Shown here piece by piece: positions 26,209 through 34,203 of a DNA stretch of 56,776 bases (position 1 is the first letter of the stretch; each line of letters opens with the position of its first letter). The stretch is from Paracoccaceae bacterium (GTDB lineage: Bacteria; Pseudomonadota; Alphaproteobacteria; Rhodobacterales; Rhodobacteraceae). Under the pieces are notes generated by a model. The model was not told where the DNA came from, made no database searches, and was given only the letters and a program-made list of their open reading frames with translations. The stretch is taken from positions 1 to 56,776 of the forward strand of contig JAKITO010000018.1 of the NCBI GenBank assembly GCA_021648025.1. Reading direction: 5' to 3'. Made by a program: the position numbers and the translations under genes.

Positions 26209-26530
26209 CGGGCACGCGTAAATGCCACGATGCGATTGCTGCTCGGAAGGCTCATGCCGTTATTCCACCGCGCAAGAACGCCAAGCTCTGGAAGCCTGAT
26301 ACGCCCGGGGCAAGGGCCCGAAACGAAGCGGTCCGTTCCTCAAGGTATCTGGGCCGCGCATTGTGGCGGCAGCTAACCGGATACCACCGCCGAAGCCGCG
26401 TCGAAACCACCCTTTCATGGATTGCATGCAATCCACTTCCGGGCGACGAATGCATTGTGTGAAATTGCTTGGTCAACGCGTATCCGCCAGAGACTTTGAT
26501 CGCCAGGTCGCAGAAATCCAAATCCACCTT
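26205..26530 (+). mobile_element. IS5-family transposase remnant, C-terminal part
   Basis: Plus-strand frames encode CHDAIAARKAHAVIPPRKNA, RYLGRALWRQLTGYHRRSRV and MHCVKLLGQRVSARDFDRQV, followed by AEIQI. These are the C-terminal pieces of IS5-type transposases, with the catalytic Glu expected near SRVET. About 45 bp interrupts the join between VET and MHCVK and shifts the frame. Start and terminal repeats are missing. It abuts the IS481 remnant, forming a composite scar between phoB and the catabolic island. Confidence 0.75.
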
Positions 26531-26609
26531 GGCATATCGATGCCATCGGGGGGCAGGTCATCATCAAAGCCGGTTGTCAGAATAAACTTCGGTATTGCGT
26601 TAAAAGGTG

Positions 26610-26634
26610 TAATAAGGTACTGCAATACGTGAAT
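26610..26634 (+). promoter_or_regulatory. Putative operator, site 1 (pad operon)
   Basis: Matches the island motif TATWACAGTACYRNAATAC with TAATAAGGTACTGCAATAC, followed by GTGAAT. It ends 15 bp before the thioesterase ATG, so a bound protein would block transcription start or the ribosome site. An upstream GTATTGC at 26592-26598 forms an inverted pair with GCAATAC at 26622-26628. Confidence 0.65.
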
Positions 26635-26648
26635 AGAGAGTGTGCAGC

Positions 26649-27056
26649 ATGTTTGACAAATTGACAGTCGGGGTATCGCAAGCCAGATCAACCAAGGTTG
26701 ATCGCGACAGAACCGTAGATTTCATGGGCGAGGATTGCCGGGTCTATGCGACCCCTTCTCTCGTCCGAGACATCGAACACACCTGCCGGGACCTTATTTA
26801 TGAATTGACACCCGAAGGTGAGGATTCGGTCGGGACCCTGGTCTCGATCACCCATATGGCCCCAACCCTGCTGGGTATGGAGGTCGAGGTAACGGTGACA
26901 ATCGCCGAGATTGACGGGCGCAAGGTCGTGTTCGACGTGGTCGCGAGCGACTCCCTGGACACGATTTGCAAGGGCCGCCACGAGCGGTTCGTCGTCAATG
27001 TGGAAAAGACCCGGCAAAGACTGGTTGCAAAGGCGGCAAAAGTCCGGGAGTCCTGA
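26649..27056 (+). CDS. FlK-like hotdog thioesterase
   Basis: A 135-residue hotdog-fold protein resembling fluoroacetyl-CoA thioesterase FlK. Thr35, Glu43 and His69 (in ATPSLVRDIEHTC and SITHMAPTLLGMEV) have the same spacing, 8 and 26 residues, as the FlK catalytic Thr-Glu-His. KGRHERFVVNVEKTRQRLVA is the conserved C-terminal strand and helix. It probably hydrolyses a dead-end or excess acyl-CoA such as phenylacetyl- or phenylglyoxylyl-CoA, freeing CoA; the substrate is inferred from its position as first gene of the pad operon. The ATG at 26649 has GAGAG upstream. padB follows after 12 bp. Confidence 0.82.
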   Translation: MFDKLTVGVSQARSTKVDRDRTVDFMGEDCRVYATPSLVRDIEHTCRDLIYELTPEGEDSVGTLVSITHMAPTLLGMEVEVTVTIAEIDGRKVVFDVVASDSLDTICKGRHERFVVNVEKTRQRLVAKAAKVRES

Positions 27057-27068
27057 AAGGCACCAGCC

Positions 27069-29807
27069 ATGAACAAACCGGGCAACCCGTTACGCAACAG
27101 CGTATCATCTTACTGTTATCAATGTGTCGCTGGTCCCGACCTGCTCAAGGTCGATACAATAGACGGGGTGCCGTTTCAGATCCGGCCAAACGGTTCAGCG
27201 GCAAAAATCCATCCCGCCGCCGGCAAGGTTTGCGTCAAGGCCTTCGGGCTTATTCAGAAAACCAACAATCCACACCGCATCCAGACACCGATGATGCGTA
27301 CCAACCCCAAAAAGGGACGTGGCGAAGATCCCGGATTCGAGCCGGTAAGTTGGGATGTGGCGCTGGAGGCGATTTGCGAAAGGCTTAACAAGGCGCGCGC
27401 CGACGGGTTGAAAGACGCCTCCGGCTTTCCCCGCGTGGCGGCCAGTTTCGGTGGTGGTGGTACGCCAACCGTCTATATGGGCACATTCCCCGCCTTCCTG
27501 TCGGCCTGGGGACCGATCGACATGAGTTTTGGCAGCGGGCAGGGGGTTAAATGCTATCACTCTGAACACCTCTACGGAGAGTTGTGGCACCGCGCCTTTA
27601 CCGTATCGCCGGACACGCCGCTGGTCGAGTTGATCCTGTCGTTCGGGGCCAATGTCGAGGCTTCGGGCGGGGTCTGCGGGGTTAAACGACACGCCGATGC
27701 GCGCGATCGCGGTGTGAAACGCATCCAGATAGAGCCGCATCTGTCGATCACCGGGGCCTGTTCGGCCCAGTGGGTGGCGATCCGGCCCAAGACCGACCCG
27801 GCGTTCATGTTCGCGCTGCTGCATGTGCTGCTGCATGAAATTCCGCGCGAACGGCTGGACATCGCGTTCCTGAAGCGGCGCACATCCTCACCCTATCTGA
27901 TTGCTCCGAACGGGTTCTATCTGCGCGACCCGGACAGCCGCAAGCCGCTGATCTGGGATCTGAAAACCGCGCGTGCCGTGGCGTTTGACACACCTGATAC
28001 CGATCCGGCGCTTGAGAGGGAATTCACCCTGTCCGGGCTTGAGGTCGGGCCGGATGATGTTGAATGGGCGCATGATGGCATCACCTGCAAACCGGCGTTT
28101 GCCCATCTTGTGGCGCATGTTGAACCCTACAGCCCGGACTGGGCGGCGGCGATCTGTGATGTGAAGGCCGGGGTGATCCGCGACACCGCGCAGCAATATA
28201 TCGACCATGCCCATGTGGGCGAGACCATTGAAATAGATGGAAAACCCATGCCGTTTCGCCCGGTGGCAATTTCGCTGGGCAAGTCCGTGTGCAATGGCTG
28301 GGGCGGCTATGAATGTGTCTGGGCGCGCACGCTCATGGCTTGTCTCGTCGGCGGGCTTGAGGTGCCGGGTGGTACGCTGGGCACCACGGTGCGGCTGAAC
28401 CGGCCTGCCGATAATCGCTGGTCTTCGGTGGTGCCGGGGCCGGACGGGTTCATGAGCTATCCGATGAACCCGACCAGAAAGGGCGAATGGCAAAGCAGCC
28501 CGTCCGCGCGTCATGCGCATCAGACGCTGGTGCCGCTGGCCGCCAATTCGCCGTGGTCCCAGGCATTGGGGCCGACGCATCTGGCGTGGATGATGCAAAA
28601 GGAAGGTTTTGATCATCTGCCCGAACCGACCCAGCCGGATGTCTGGTTTGTCTATCGCACCAATCCGGTGGTCTCGTTCTGGGAAACGGATGTGATCAGT
28701 GACGCGATCGCCAATTTTCCGTTCACCGTGTGCTTTGCCTATACGATGGACGAAACCAACCACATGGCCGACGTTCTGCTGCCTGAATGCACCGATCTTG
28801 AAGGGCTGCAACTGATCCGCATCGGCGGGTCGAAATATGTGGAACAATTCTGGGATCATCAGGGCTTTGCCCTGCGCGACCCGGCCGCGGCACCCATGGG
28901 AGAGGCGCGCGATTTCACCTGGATCGCCACCGAACTGGCGCGCCGCACCGGGTTGCTGGCGAAATACAACACGTCGATCAACAAGGGGGCCGCCGGGGTG
29001 CGGCTGTTTGGCGAGAATTACGATTTCTCACTGGATGTTGATACCGCCCATTCTGTCGAGCAGATCTGGGACCATTCCTGCCGCGCCGCCAGCGCCGAGC
29101 TGACCGACGGGGCCGAAAGCCAGGGGCTGGAGTATTTCCGCGAATATGGCTTTCGAACCAAACCGTTCCCGCGCGCGCAATGGTATCTTTACCCGGCCAT
29201 GGTGGCGCAGGATCTGCGGTTTGAGCTGCCCTATCAGGAACGCCTGCTGCGCATCGGTCAGGAACTGGGCGCGCGCCTGCACGAGGTGGGCATCACCTGG
29301 TGGGACCGCCAGTTGCAGGAATACGAGGCGATGCCCCATTGGCAGGATCTTCAGGGCCTGTGGGAGGACGCGCTGGAAAAACGCTATGACGTCAAGATCG
29401 GTGATTACCCATTCTGGCTGCTTTCCGCGCGTTCGATGCAATATTCCTGGGGTGGCAATGCCGGATTGCAGATGATCCACGAAGTGGCCGACAATGTGGC
29501 GGGCCACGGTGGCGTGATGATGAACCCGGCGGCGGCGCAAAAACTGGGGCTGAGCGAGGGCGAGCGGGTCGAGATCGCCTCGCCCACCGGCACCACCACC
29601 GGTGCGGTGATCCTGCGTCAGGGCATCCGCCCCGATACTTTGCTGATGATCGGCCAGTTCGACCACTGGAAGACCCCGTTCGCCAAGGATCTGAAAACCC
29701 CCAGCATGAATGCGCTGACGCCGATGATGCTTGAGTTGACCGATTCCACCGGCTCGGGGGCCGATCTGGTGCGGGTGGCCTTGCGCAAGATCGGGGCAGG
29801 GGCATGA
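27069..29807 (+). CDS. padB: Phenylacetyl-CoA:acceptor oxidoreductase, molybdopterin subunit (PadB-like)
   Basis: A 912-residue DMSO-reductase family enzyme without a Tat signal. PadB oxidises phenylacetyl-CoA at the alpha carbon to phenylglyoxylate. The assignment rests on family resemblance, the following FeS/membrane gene and the phenylacetate-CoA ligase. The N-terminal cluster motif is unusual: Cys16-x2-Cys19 then Asp24 and Cys55, with no Cys at the usual third position (Pro23). Cys162 in GVKCYHSEHLYGELWH is a candidate Mo ligand. The C-terminal domain has MMNPAAAQKLGLSEGERVEI for the molybdopterin cap. It overlaps the next gene by 4 bp (ATGA). Confidence 0.82.
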   Translation: MNKPGNPLRNSVSSYCYQCVAGPDLLKVDTIDGVPFQIRPNGSAAKIHPAAGKVCVKAFGLIQKTNNPHRIQTPMMRTNPKKGRGEDPGFEPVSWDVALEAICERLNKARADGLKDASGFPRVAASFGGGGTPTVYMGTFPAFLSAWGPIDMSFGSGQGVKCYHSEHLYGELWHRAFTVSPDTPLVELILSFGANVEASGGVCGVKRHADARDRGVKRIQIEPHLSITGACSAQWVAIRPKTDPAFMFALLHVLLHEIPRERLDIAFLKRRTSSPYLIAPNGFYLRDPDSRKPLIWDLKTARAVAFDTPDTDPALEREFTLSGLEVGPDDVEWAHDGITCKPAFAHLVAHVEPYSPDWAAAICDVKAGVIRDTAQQYIDHAHVGETIEIDGKPMPFRPVAISLGKSVCNGWGGYECVWARTLMACLVGGLEVPGGTLGTTVRLNRPADNRWSSVVPGPDGFMSYPMNPTRKGEWQSSPSARHAHQTLVPLAANSPWSQALGPTHLAWMMQKEGFDHLPEPTQPDVWFVYRTNPVVSFWETDVISDAIANFPFTVCFAYTMDETNHMADVLLPECTDLEGLQLIRIGGSKYVEQFWDHQGFALRDPAAAPMGEARDFTWIATELARRTGLLAKYNTSINKGAAGVRLFGENYDFSLDVDTAHSVEQIWDHSCRAASAELTDGAESQGLEYFREYGFRTKPFPRAQWYLYPAMVAQDLRFELPYQERLLRIGQELGARLHEVGITWWDRQLQEYEAMPHWQDLQGLWEDALEKRYDVKIGDYPFWLLSARSMQYSWGGNAGLQMIHEVADNVAGHGGVMMNPAAAQKLGLSEGERVEIASPTGTTTGAVILRQGIRPDTLLMIGQFDHWKTPFAKDLKTPSMNALTPMMLELTDSTGSGADLVRVALRKIGAGA

Positions 29808-31387
29808 CGCGTTATGCAATTGTCGCCGACCTGAACCGCTGTGTCGGCTGCCAGACCTGCACCGCGGCCTGCAAACACGCCAATGCCACGGCACCCGGCA
29901 TCCAGTGGCGCAAGGTGCTGGATTTCGAGGTTGGTGAATACCCCGATGTCACCCGCGCCTTTCTGCCAGTGGGCTGCATGCATTGCGATGATCCGCCCTG
30001 CATGGATGTGTGCCCGACCGGGGCCACACGCAAACGCGATGACGGTATTGTCACGATAGACTATGACATCTGCATCGGTTGCGCCTATTGCGCGGTATCG
30101 TGCCCCTATCAGGCGCGGTTTCGGGTGGACCAACCGGCGGCGGCCTATGGCGGCAAGGCGATGCGCCACGAGGCGCTGCGCGAGGATCCGGCGCGCATCG
30201 GCGTGGCGCAGAAATGCACGTTCTGCGTCGAGAGGATCGATGCGGGGTGCGCGCAGGGGCTGGTGCCGGGGGTGGACGGGGCGGCGACGCCGGCCTGCGT
30301 CAATTCCTGCATCGCCGGGGCGCTGCATATGGGTGATACCGACGACCCGGACAGCAATGTATCCGTGCTGCTGCGCGAAAACCGGCATTTCCGGATGCAC
30401 GAGGATCTGGGCACCGGGCCGGGCACCTATTACCTTTATGACAAGAAAATCGGCGATGACACGGCGGGTGACACGGCGGGTGAACCTGTGCCGATGATCG
30501 CTGAACCGGCCGGGCTGGCGGCGGTATCGCCCAGGTTGCAGACCAACTGGGACTGGCGCGCGGCGGCGAATTTCGTGCTTGGCGGCACCGGAGCGGGGTT
30601 GTTTGTCGCGACCGTCCTGGTCGCGATGTCGACCCATGTGGCGTGGTGGGCGGCGTTCATTGCGCTGGGACTGGTTGCGGTCGGGTTGTCCTGTGTCTGG
30701 CTGGAAATCGGCCGACCCTGGCGGTTTCTCAATGTTTATCTGAACCCGAAATCCAGCTGGATGTCGCGCGAGGCGGTTGCCGCCCTGCCGTTCTTCGGAT
30801 TCGGCGGGCTGTACCTGCTCTGGCCGGGGGCACTCGTCGGTCTGGCGGCGGCGGCTTCGGGGCTGGTGTTTGCCTATTGTCAGGGGCGAATCCTGCGGGC
30901 GGCCAAAGGCATTCCCGCCTGGCGCCAGGCGGGTATCGTGCCGCTGATCGTGGTCACGGGGCTGGCCGAGGGGGCGGGAATATTCACCGTCATGGCGGTC
31001 GTGGCGGGGTATGAATTCATGCTGCTGTCGACCATCGGGTCGGGGTTGATGGCGCTGATCGCGTTGCGGGCGATGCTGTGGCAGGCCTATCGCGGTGCGC
31101 TGGGCGAGGCTGGCGCACCTGCCGGGGCGCTGAAGGCGCTGGATGGCGGATTTCTGAACCTGTCGGGCCGGGTGCAGGCGGTGGTGCTGGCGGTGGCGGT
31201 GGCCGGGTTGCTCAGTCCACCGGTTCTGGCGCTGGCGGGGCTGTTGGTGCTGCTGACCGGCTGGGGCTTCAAATACCGGCTGATCACCGGGGCGGCGTTC
31301 AATCAGGGTTTTGCGATCAATCGCATGCCGGCGCGCGGGGCCGGTAAAAGCGGGCCGGGGGTCAAGCCGGGCTGGACGGTTTCCTGA
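29804..31387 (+). CDS. PadC-PadD fusion: four-cluster ferredoxin subunit plus NrfD-like membrane anchor
   Basis: A 527-residue protein. Residues 1 to about 225 form a DmsB/PadC-type subunit with four Cys groups: CVGCQTCTAACK (Cys13, 16, 19, 23), CMHCDDPPCMDVCP, CIGCAYCAVSCPY, and CTFCVERIDAGC with CVNSC. A linker rich in Pro/Ala follows, then about eight hydrophobic helices (about residues 245-505, for example NFVLGGTGAGLFVATVLVAM) of the DmsC/NrfD type. It should pass electrons from PadB into the membrane quinone pool. In Azoarcus-type strains these are, as I recall, separate padC and padD genes. No Tat signal suggests the catalytic side is cytoplasmic. Confidence 0.83.
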   Translation: MTRYAIVADLNRCVGCQTCTAACKHANATAPGIQWRKVLDFEVGEYPDVTRAFLPVGCMHCDDPPCMDVCPTGATRKRDDGIVTIDYDICIGCAYCAVSCPYQARFRVDQPAAAYGGKAMRHEALREDPARIGVAQKCTFCVERIDAGCAQGLVPGVDGAATPACVNSCIAGALHMGDTDDPDSNVSVLLRENRHFRMHEDLGTGPGTYYLYDKKIGDDTAGDTAGEPVPMIAEPAGLAAVSPRLQTNWDWRAAANFVLGGTGAGLFVATVLVAMSTHVAWWAAFIALGLVAVGLSCVWLEIGRPWRFLNVYLNPKSSWMSREAVAALPFFGFGGLYLLWPGALVGLAAAASGLVFAYCQGRILRAAKGIPAWRQAGIVPLIVVTGLAEGAGIFTVMAVVAGYEFMLLSTIGSGLMALIALRAMLWQAYRGALGEAGAPAGALKALDGGFLNLSGRVQAVVLAVAVAGLLSPPVLALAGLLVLLTGWGFKYRLITGAAFNQGFAINRMPARGAGKSGPGVKPGWTVS

Positions 31388-31428
31388 CTGGACAGGATCC
31401 GTTGCAACAACGACATGGGGGATACGAC

Positions 31429-32763
31429 ATGGGCAATCCACAGATAACGCAGGATGATTTCGAGGCCGATTTCATGTTCGACCGAGAGGCCGAAACGATG
31501 CCCCGCAAGGCAATTGCCGGGTTGCAGCAAGAGCGCCTGTCATGGTCGCTGCGGCGCGCCTATGAAAATGTCCCGCATTACCGGCGCGCCTTTGACGCCG
31601 CCGGTGTCACGCCGGACCGGCTGAAATCCACCGCCGATCTGCGCCATTTCCCGTTCACCGTCAAAACCGATCTGCGCGACAATTATCCGTTTGATATTTT
31701 TGCCACCCCGGTCAACAAGCTGGCCCGCCTTCACGCGTCGTCCGGCACCACCGGCAAGCCGACGGTGGTGGGCTATACGGCGGGCGACCTGGATCGCTGG
31801 GCGGGGCTGATGGCGCGTTCCATGGCCGGCGCGGGCGCGCGCCCCGGTGACATCCTGCACAACGCCTATGGATACGGACTGTTCACCGGCGGGCTGGGGG
31901 CGCATTGCGGCGCCGAAAAACTGGGCTGTGTGGTGGTGCCGATCTCGGGCGGGGGCACCGAGCGGCAGGTGATGCTGCTCAAGGATTTTGGCCCGGGCGT
32001 GCTGTGTTCGACCCCGTCCTATGCGCTCAACATTGCCGAGGTGGCCGAAGGCATGGGCGTTGATATCGCCGCCCTGCCGGTGCGGCGCGGGCTGTTCGGG
32101 GCCGAACCATGGAGCAACGAGATGCGCGCCGAACTGGACCGGCGGCTGGGGCTGAAATCGGTCGATGTCTATGGGCTGTCCGAGATCATGGGGCCGGGGG
32201 TGGCGTGCGAATGCGACGTGGCGCGTGACGGGCTGCACGGCTGGGAGGATCATTTCCTGTTCGAGGTGATCGACCCTGAAACGCTGGAGCCGCTGGCCAT
32301 GGGCGAGGTGGGCGAGCTGGTGATCACCACGCTGACCAAAGAGGCGATGCCGATGATCCGCTATCGCACCCGCGACATTACCCGCCTGACCGACGAGCCG
32401 TGTATCTGCGGGCGCACCCATCTGCGGATCATGCGGGTCACGGGGCGCGACGATGACATGATGATCATCCGCGGCGTGAACGTGTACCCGTCACAGATCG
32501 AGGCGGTTCTGGTCGGGCTGGACGGCCTGTCGCCGCATTATCAGATCAGGCTGTTCAAACAGGGGGCGCTGGACGCGATTTCAGTAGATGTGGAGATCCT
32601 GCCGGGCACGCCCGACAGTGACGCCGACCTTGCCGCCAGGGCGCAACAGGTGCGCCATCACATCAAGTCGGTCATCGGCGTGAGCAGCGATGTCTGCGCC
32701 AAACGCCCCGGCGAGGTGCCGCGATCCGAGGGCAAGGCGGTGCGGGTGCTTGATCAGCGCTAG
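31429..32763 (+). CDS. padJ: Phenylacetate-CoA ligase
   Basis: A 444-residue AMP-forming ligase of the PaaK type, activating phenylacetate with CoA and ATP. The P-loop is LHASSGTTGKPTVVGYTAGD. Further signatures are HNAYGYGLFTGGLGAHCGAE, DVYGLSEIMGPGVACECDVA and the hinge VTGRDDDMMIIRGVNVYPSQ. I chose the ATG at 31429 with GGGGGA upstream rather than a TTG at 31402. It is the fourth gene of the pad operon. Its stop overlaps that of the convergent CMD-family gene in a shared CTAG. Confidence 0.9.
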   Translation: MGNPQITQDDFEADFMFDREAETMPRKAIAGLQQERLSWSLRRAYENVPHYRRAFDAAGVTPDRLKSTADLRHFPFTVKTDLRDNYPFDIFATPVNKLARLHASSGTTGKPTVVGYTAGDLDRWAGLMARSMAGAGARPGDILHNAYGYGLFTGGLGAHCGAEKLGCVVVPISGGGTERQVMLLKDFGPGVLCSTPSYALNIAEVAEGMGVDIAALPVRRGLFGAEPWSNEMRAELDRRLGLKSVDVYGLSEIMGPGVACECDVARDGLHGWEDHFLFEVIDPETLEPLAMGEVGELVITTLTKEAMPMIRYRTRDITRLTDEPCICGRTHLRIMRVTGRDDDMMIIRGVNVYPSQIEAVLVGLDGLSPHYQIRLFKQGALDAISVDVEILPGTPDSDADLAARAQQVRHHIKSVIGVSSDVCAKRPGEVPRSEGKAVRVLDQR

Positions 32764-33329
32764 GTGCTGTTGTCGCGGGCTGGCGACAGCGGTAACCGGC
32801 AAAAACCCTGCGCCGGTATGTCGAGGGCGGCATTGTATTTGCTCGACATGTTCTGGAAGGCGATCAGCCCGCACAGCTCGGCCAGCGCGTCATCGTCGAA
32901 ATGCTCTTTCAGCCGGTCCATCAATGGCGCGCCGACCTGGCGATCGGAAAAGGTTATCGCCTCGGTCAGTTCCAGCGCCAGAGTTTCCTTTTCGTCGAAC
33001 CCCGGATGGTTTCGCCAGTCCGACAGATGCATGACTTTTTCCTCGCTGGCCCCGCGTTTCAACAGGGTTGACGCGTTGATGTCGATGCAGAATTCGCAAT
33101 GGTTGATCTGCGACACCCGTACCGTCACCAAAGAGCGCAACGCCGGGTCAATGCGTCCGCGCCGACGGTTCAGCGCACCATAGAGCAACGCCACGCCGAC
33201 AAAGACGCCGGGTGATCGCGCCCAGAGCATGCCCGGTTCCAGAACCTTGCCATAGGTCTGTTTCTGCTTCCAGAAAAACAGGCGGATATACCAGGGATAG
33301 TCAGAGATCGGCTTTGGTGGGATGAACAT
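32760..33329 (-). CDS. Carboxymuconolactone decarboxylase/AhpD-family protein
   Basis: A 189-residue protein. SLVTVRVSQINHCEFCIDIN contains the AhpD-type CxxC with adjacent conserved His and Asp, so it is probably a thiol-active alkylhydroperoxidase-like protein rather than a true decarboxylase. LGLxxYNAALDIPAQGFC-type features (IAFQNMSSKYNAALDIPAQ) complete the family pattern. I chose the ATG at 33329 (MFIPPKPIS) with AGGAAAGG upstream. It follows korB on the same strand after 49 bp and may protect oxygen-sensitive enzymes of the pathway. Confidence 0.82.
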   Translation of the reverse strand: MFIPPKPISDYPWYIRLFFWKQKQTYGKVLEPGMLWARSPGVFVGVALLYGALNRRRGRIDPALRSLVTVRVSQINHCEFCIDINASTLLKRGASEEKVMHLSDWRNHPGFDEKETLALELTEAITFSDRQVGAPLMDRLKEHFDDDALAELCGLIAFQNMSSKYNAALDIPAQGFCRLPLSPARDNST

Positions 33330-33378
33330 GCAGAGATACCTTTCCTGGAAAAGTGAGCCGTGCGTCCGGCACCCGGCC

Positions 33379-34203
33379 CTATACCTCGAACGCGGCCTCA
33401 AGCGGGGCGATATCACCCACCTTGTCCGACACCTGCGCGCGATAAGGCGCACGGTTGCCGCGATAGAGGATGCCGGTGTTCATGCCATCATCGGTCATGA
33501 TCCGTCGCGCGGCACGTGCCGGATCGTCGGTTTCCGGGACTTGTGCGGCATGCACCGTGTTCTTCCATTCCTTTTCGTCGGGCCGGAAGGTGACGCAGGG
33601 GGACAGGATTTCGACAAAGCTGAAGCCCGGGTGGTTGACCGCCTCTACAAGGGTGCGGGTGCTGGCCTTGATATTGCCGGAAAACTCGCGTGCGACGAAA
33701 TTGGCACCGGATGCCAGCGCGATCACCAGCGGGTGAAACGGCGAAAGCCCGGTACCGCCCGGCGACAGGGCGCTGTCCCAGTCCGGTTCGGTGGTCGGCG
33801 AGGGCTGGCCTTTGGTCATGCCATAGACCCGGTTGTCCATCACCACATAGGTCATGTCGACATTGCGCCGGCAGGCATGCAGGAAATGGTTGCCGCCAAT
33901 GGAAAACCCGTCGCCATCGCCGCTCATGACCAGCACGGTCAGATCGGGGCGGGCCACCTTCAGCCCGGCGGACAGCGCCAGTGATCGCCCGTGCACCCCG
34001 TGAAAGCCATAGCAGTTGGTATAGGCCGGAATGCGCGAGGAACAGCCGATGCCGGAAACCACCGCGATATCCTTGGGCGCGCGGCCCAGTTCGGCAAGTG
34101 CCTTGGTGATCGACATCAGCACGTGGAAATCGCCGCAGCCGGGGCACCAGATCGGGTCGATGTCGGATTTATAGTCGCTGGCTTTGAACTTGGGCGCGTT
34201 CAT
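33379..34203 (-). CDS. korB: 2-oxoacid:ferredoxin oxidoreductase beta subunit (KorB-like)
   Basis: A 274-residue thiamine-diphosphate subunit. IWCPGCGDFHVLMSITKALA is the family start, GIGCSSRIPAYTNCYGFHGV a cluster and cofactor region, and VLVMSGDGDGFSIGGNHFLH the TPP-Mg motif GDGD...N. With KorA it oxidises 2-oxoglutarate or a related 2-oxoacid and reduces ferredoxin. The ATG at 34203 overlaps the korA stop (ATGA). In Thauera-type pathways this enzyme supplies low-potential electrons to benzoyl-CoA reductase, and that role fits here next to had-oah-dch-bcr. Confidence 0.87.
   Translation of the reverse strand: MNAPKFKASDYKSDIDPIWCPGCGDFHVLMSITKALAELGRAPKDIAVVSGIGCSSRIPAYTNCYGFHGVHGRSLALSAGLKVARPDLTVLVMSGDGDGFSIGGNHFLHACRRNVDMTYVVMDNRVYGMTKGQPSPTTEPDWDSALSPGGTGLSPFHPLVIALASGANFVAREFSGNIKASTRTLVEAVNHPGFSFVEILSPCVTFRPDEKEWKNTVHAAQVPETDDPARAARRIMTDDGMNTGILYRGNRAPYRAQVSDKVGDIAPLEAAFEV

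Noticed and set aside
29618..31441. 607-codon open frame on the minus strand
   Set aside because: Antisense to the PadCD fusion gene; composition is Arg/Gln/His-rich and matches no family.
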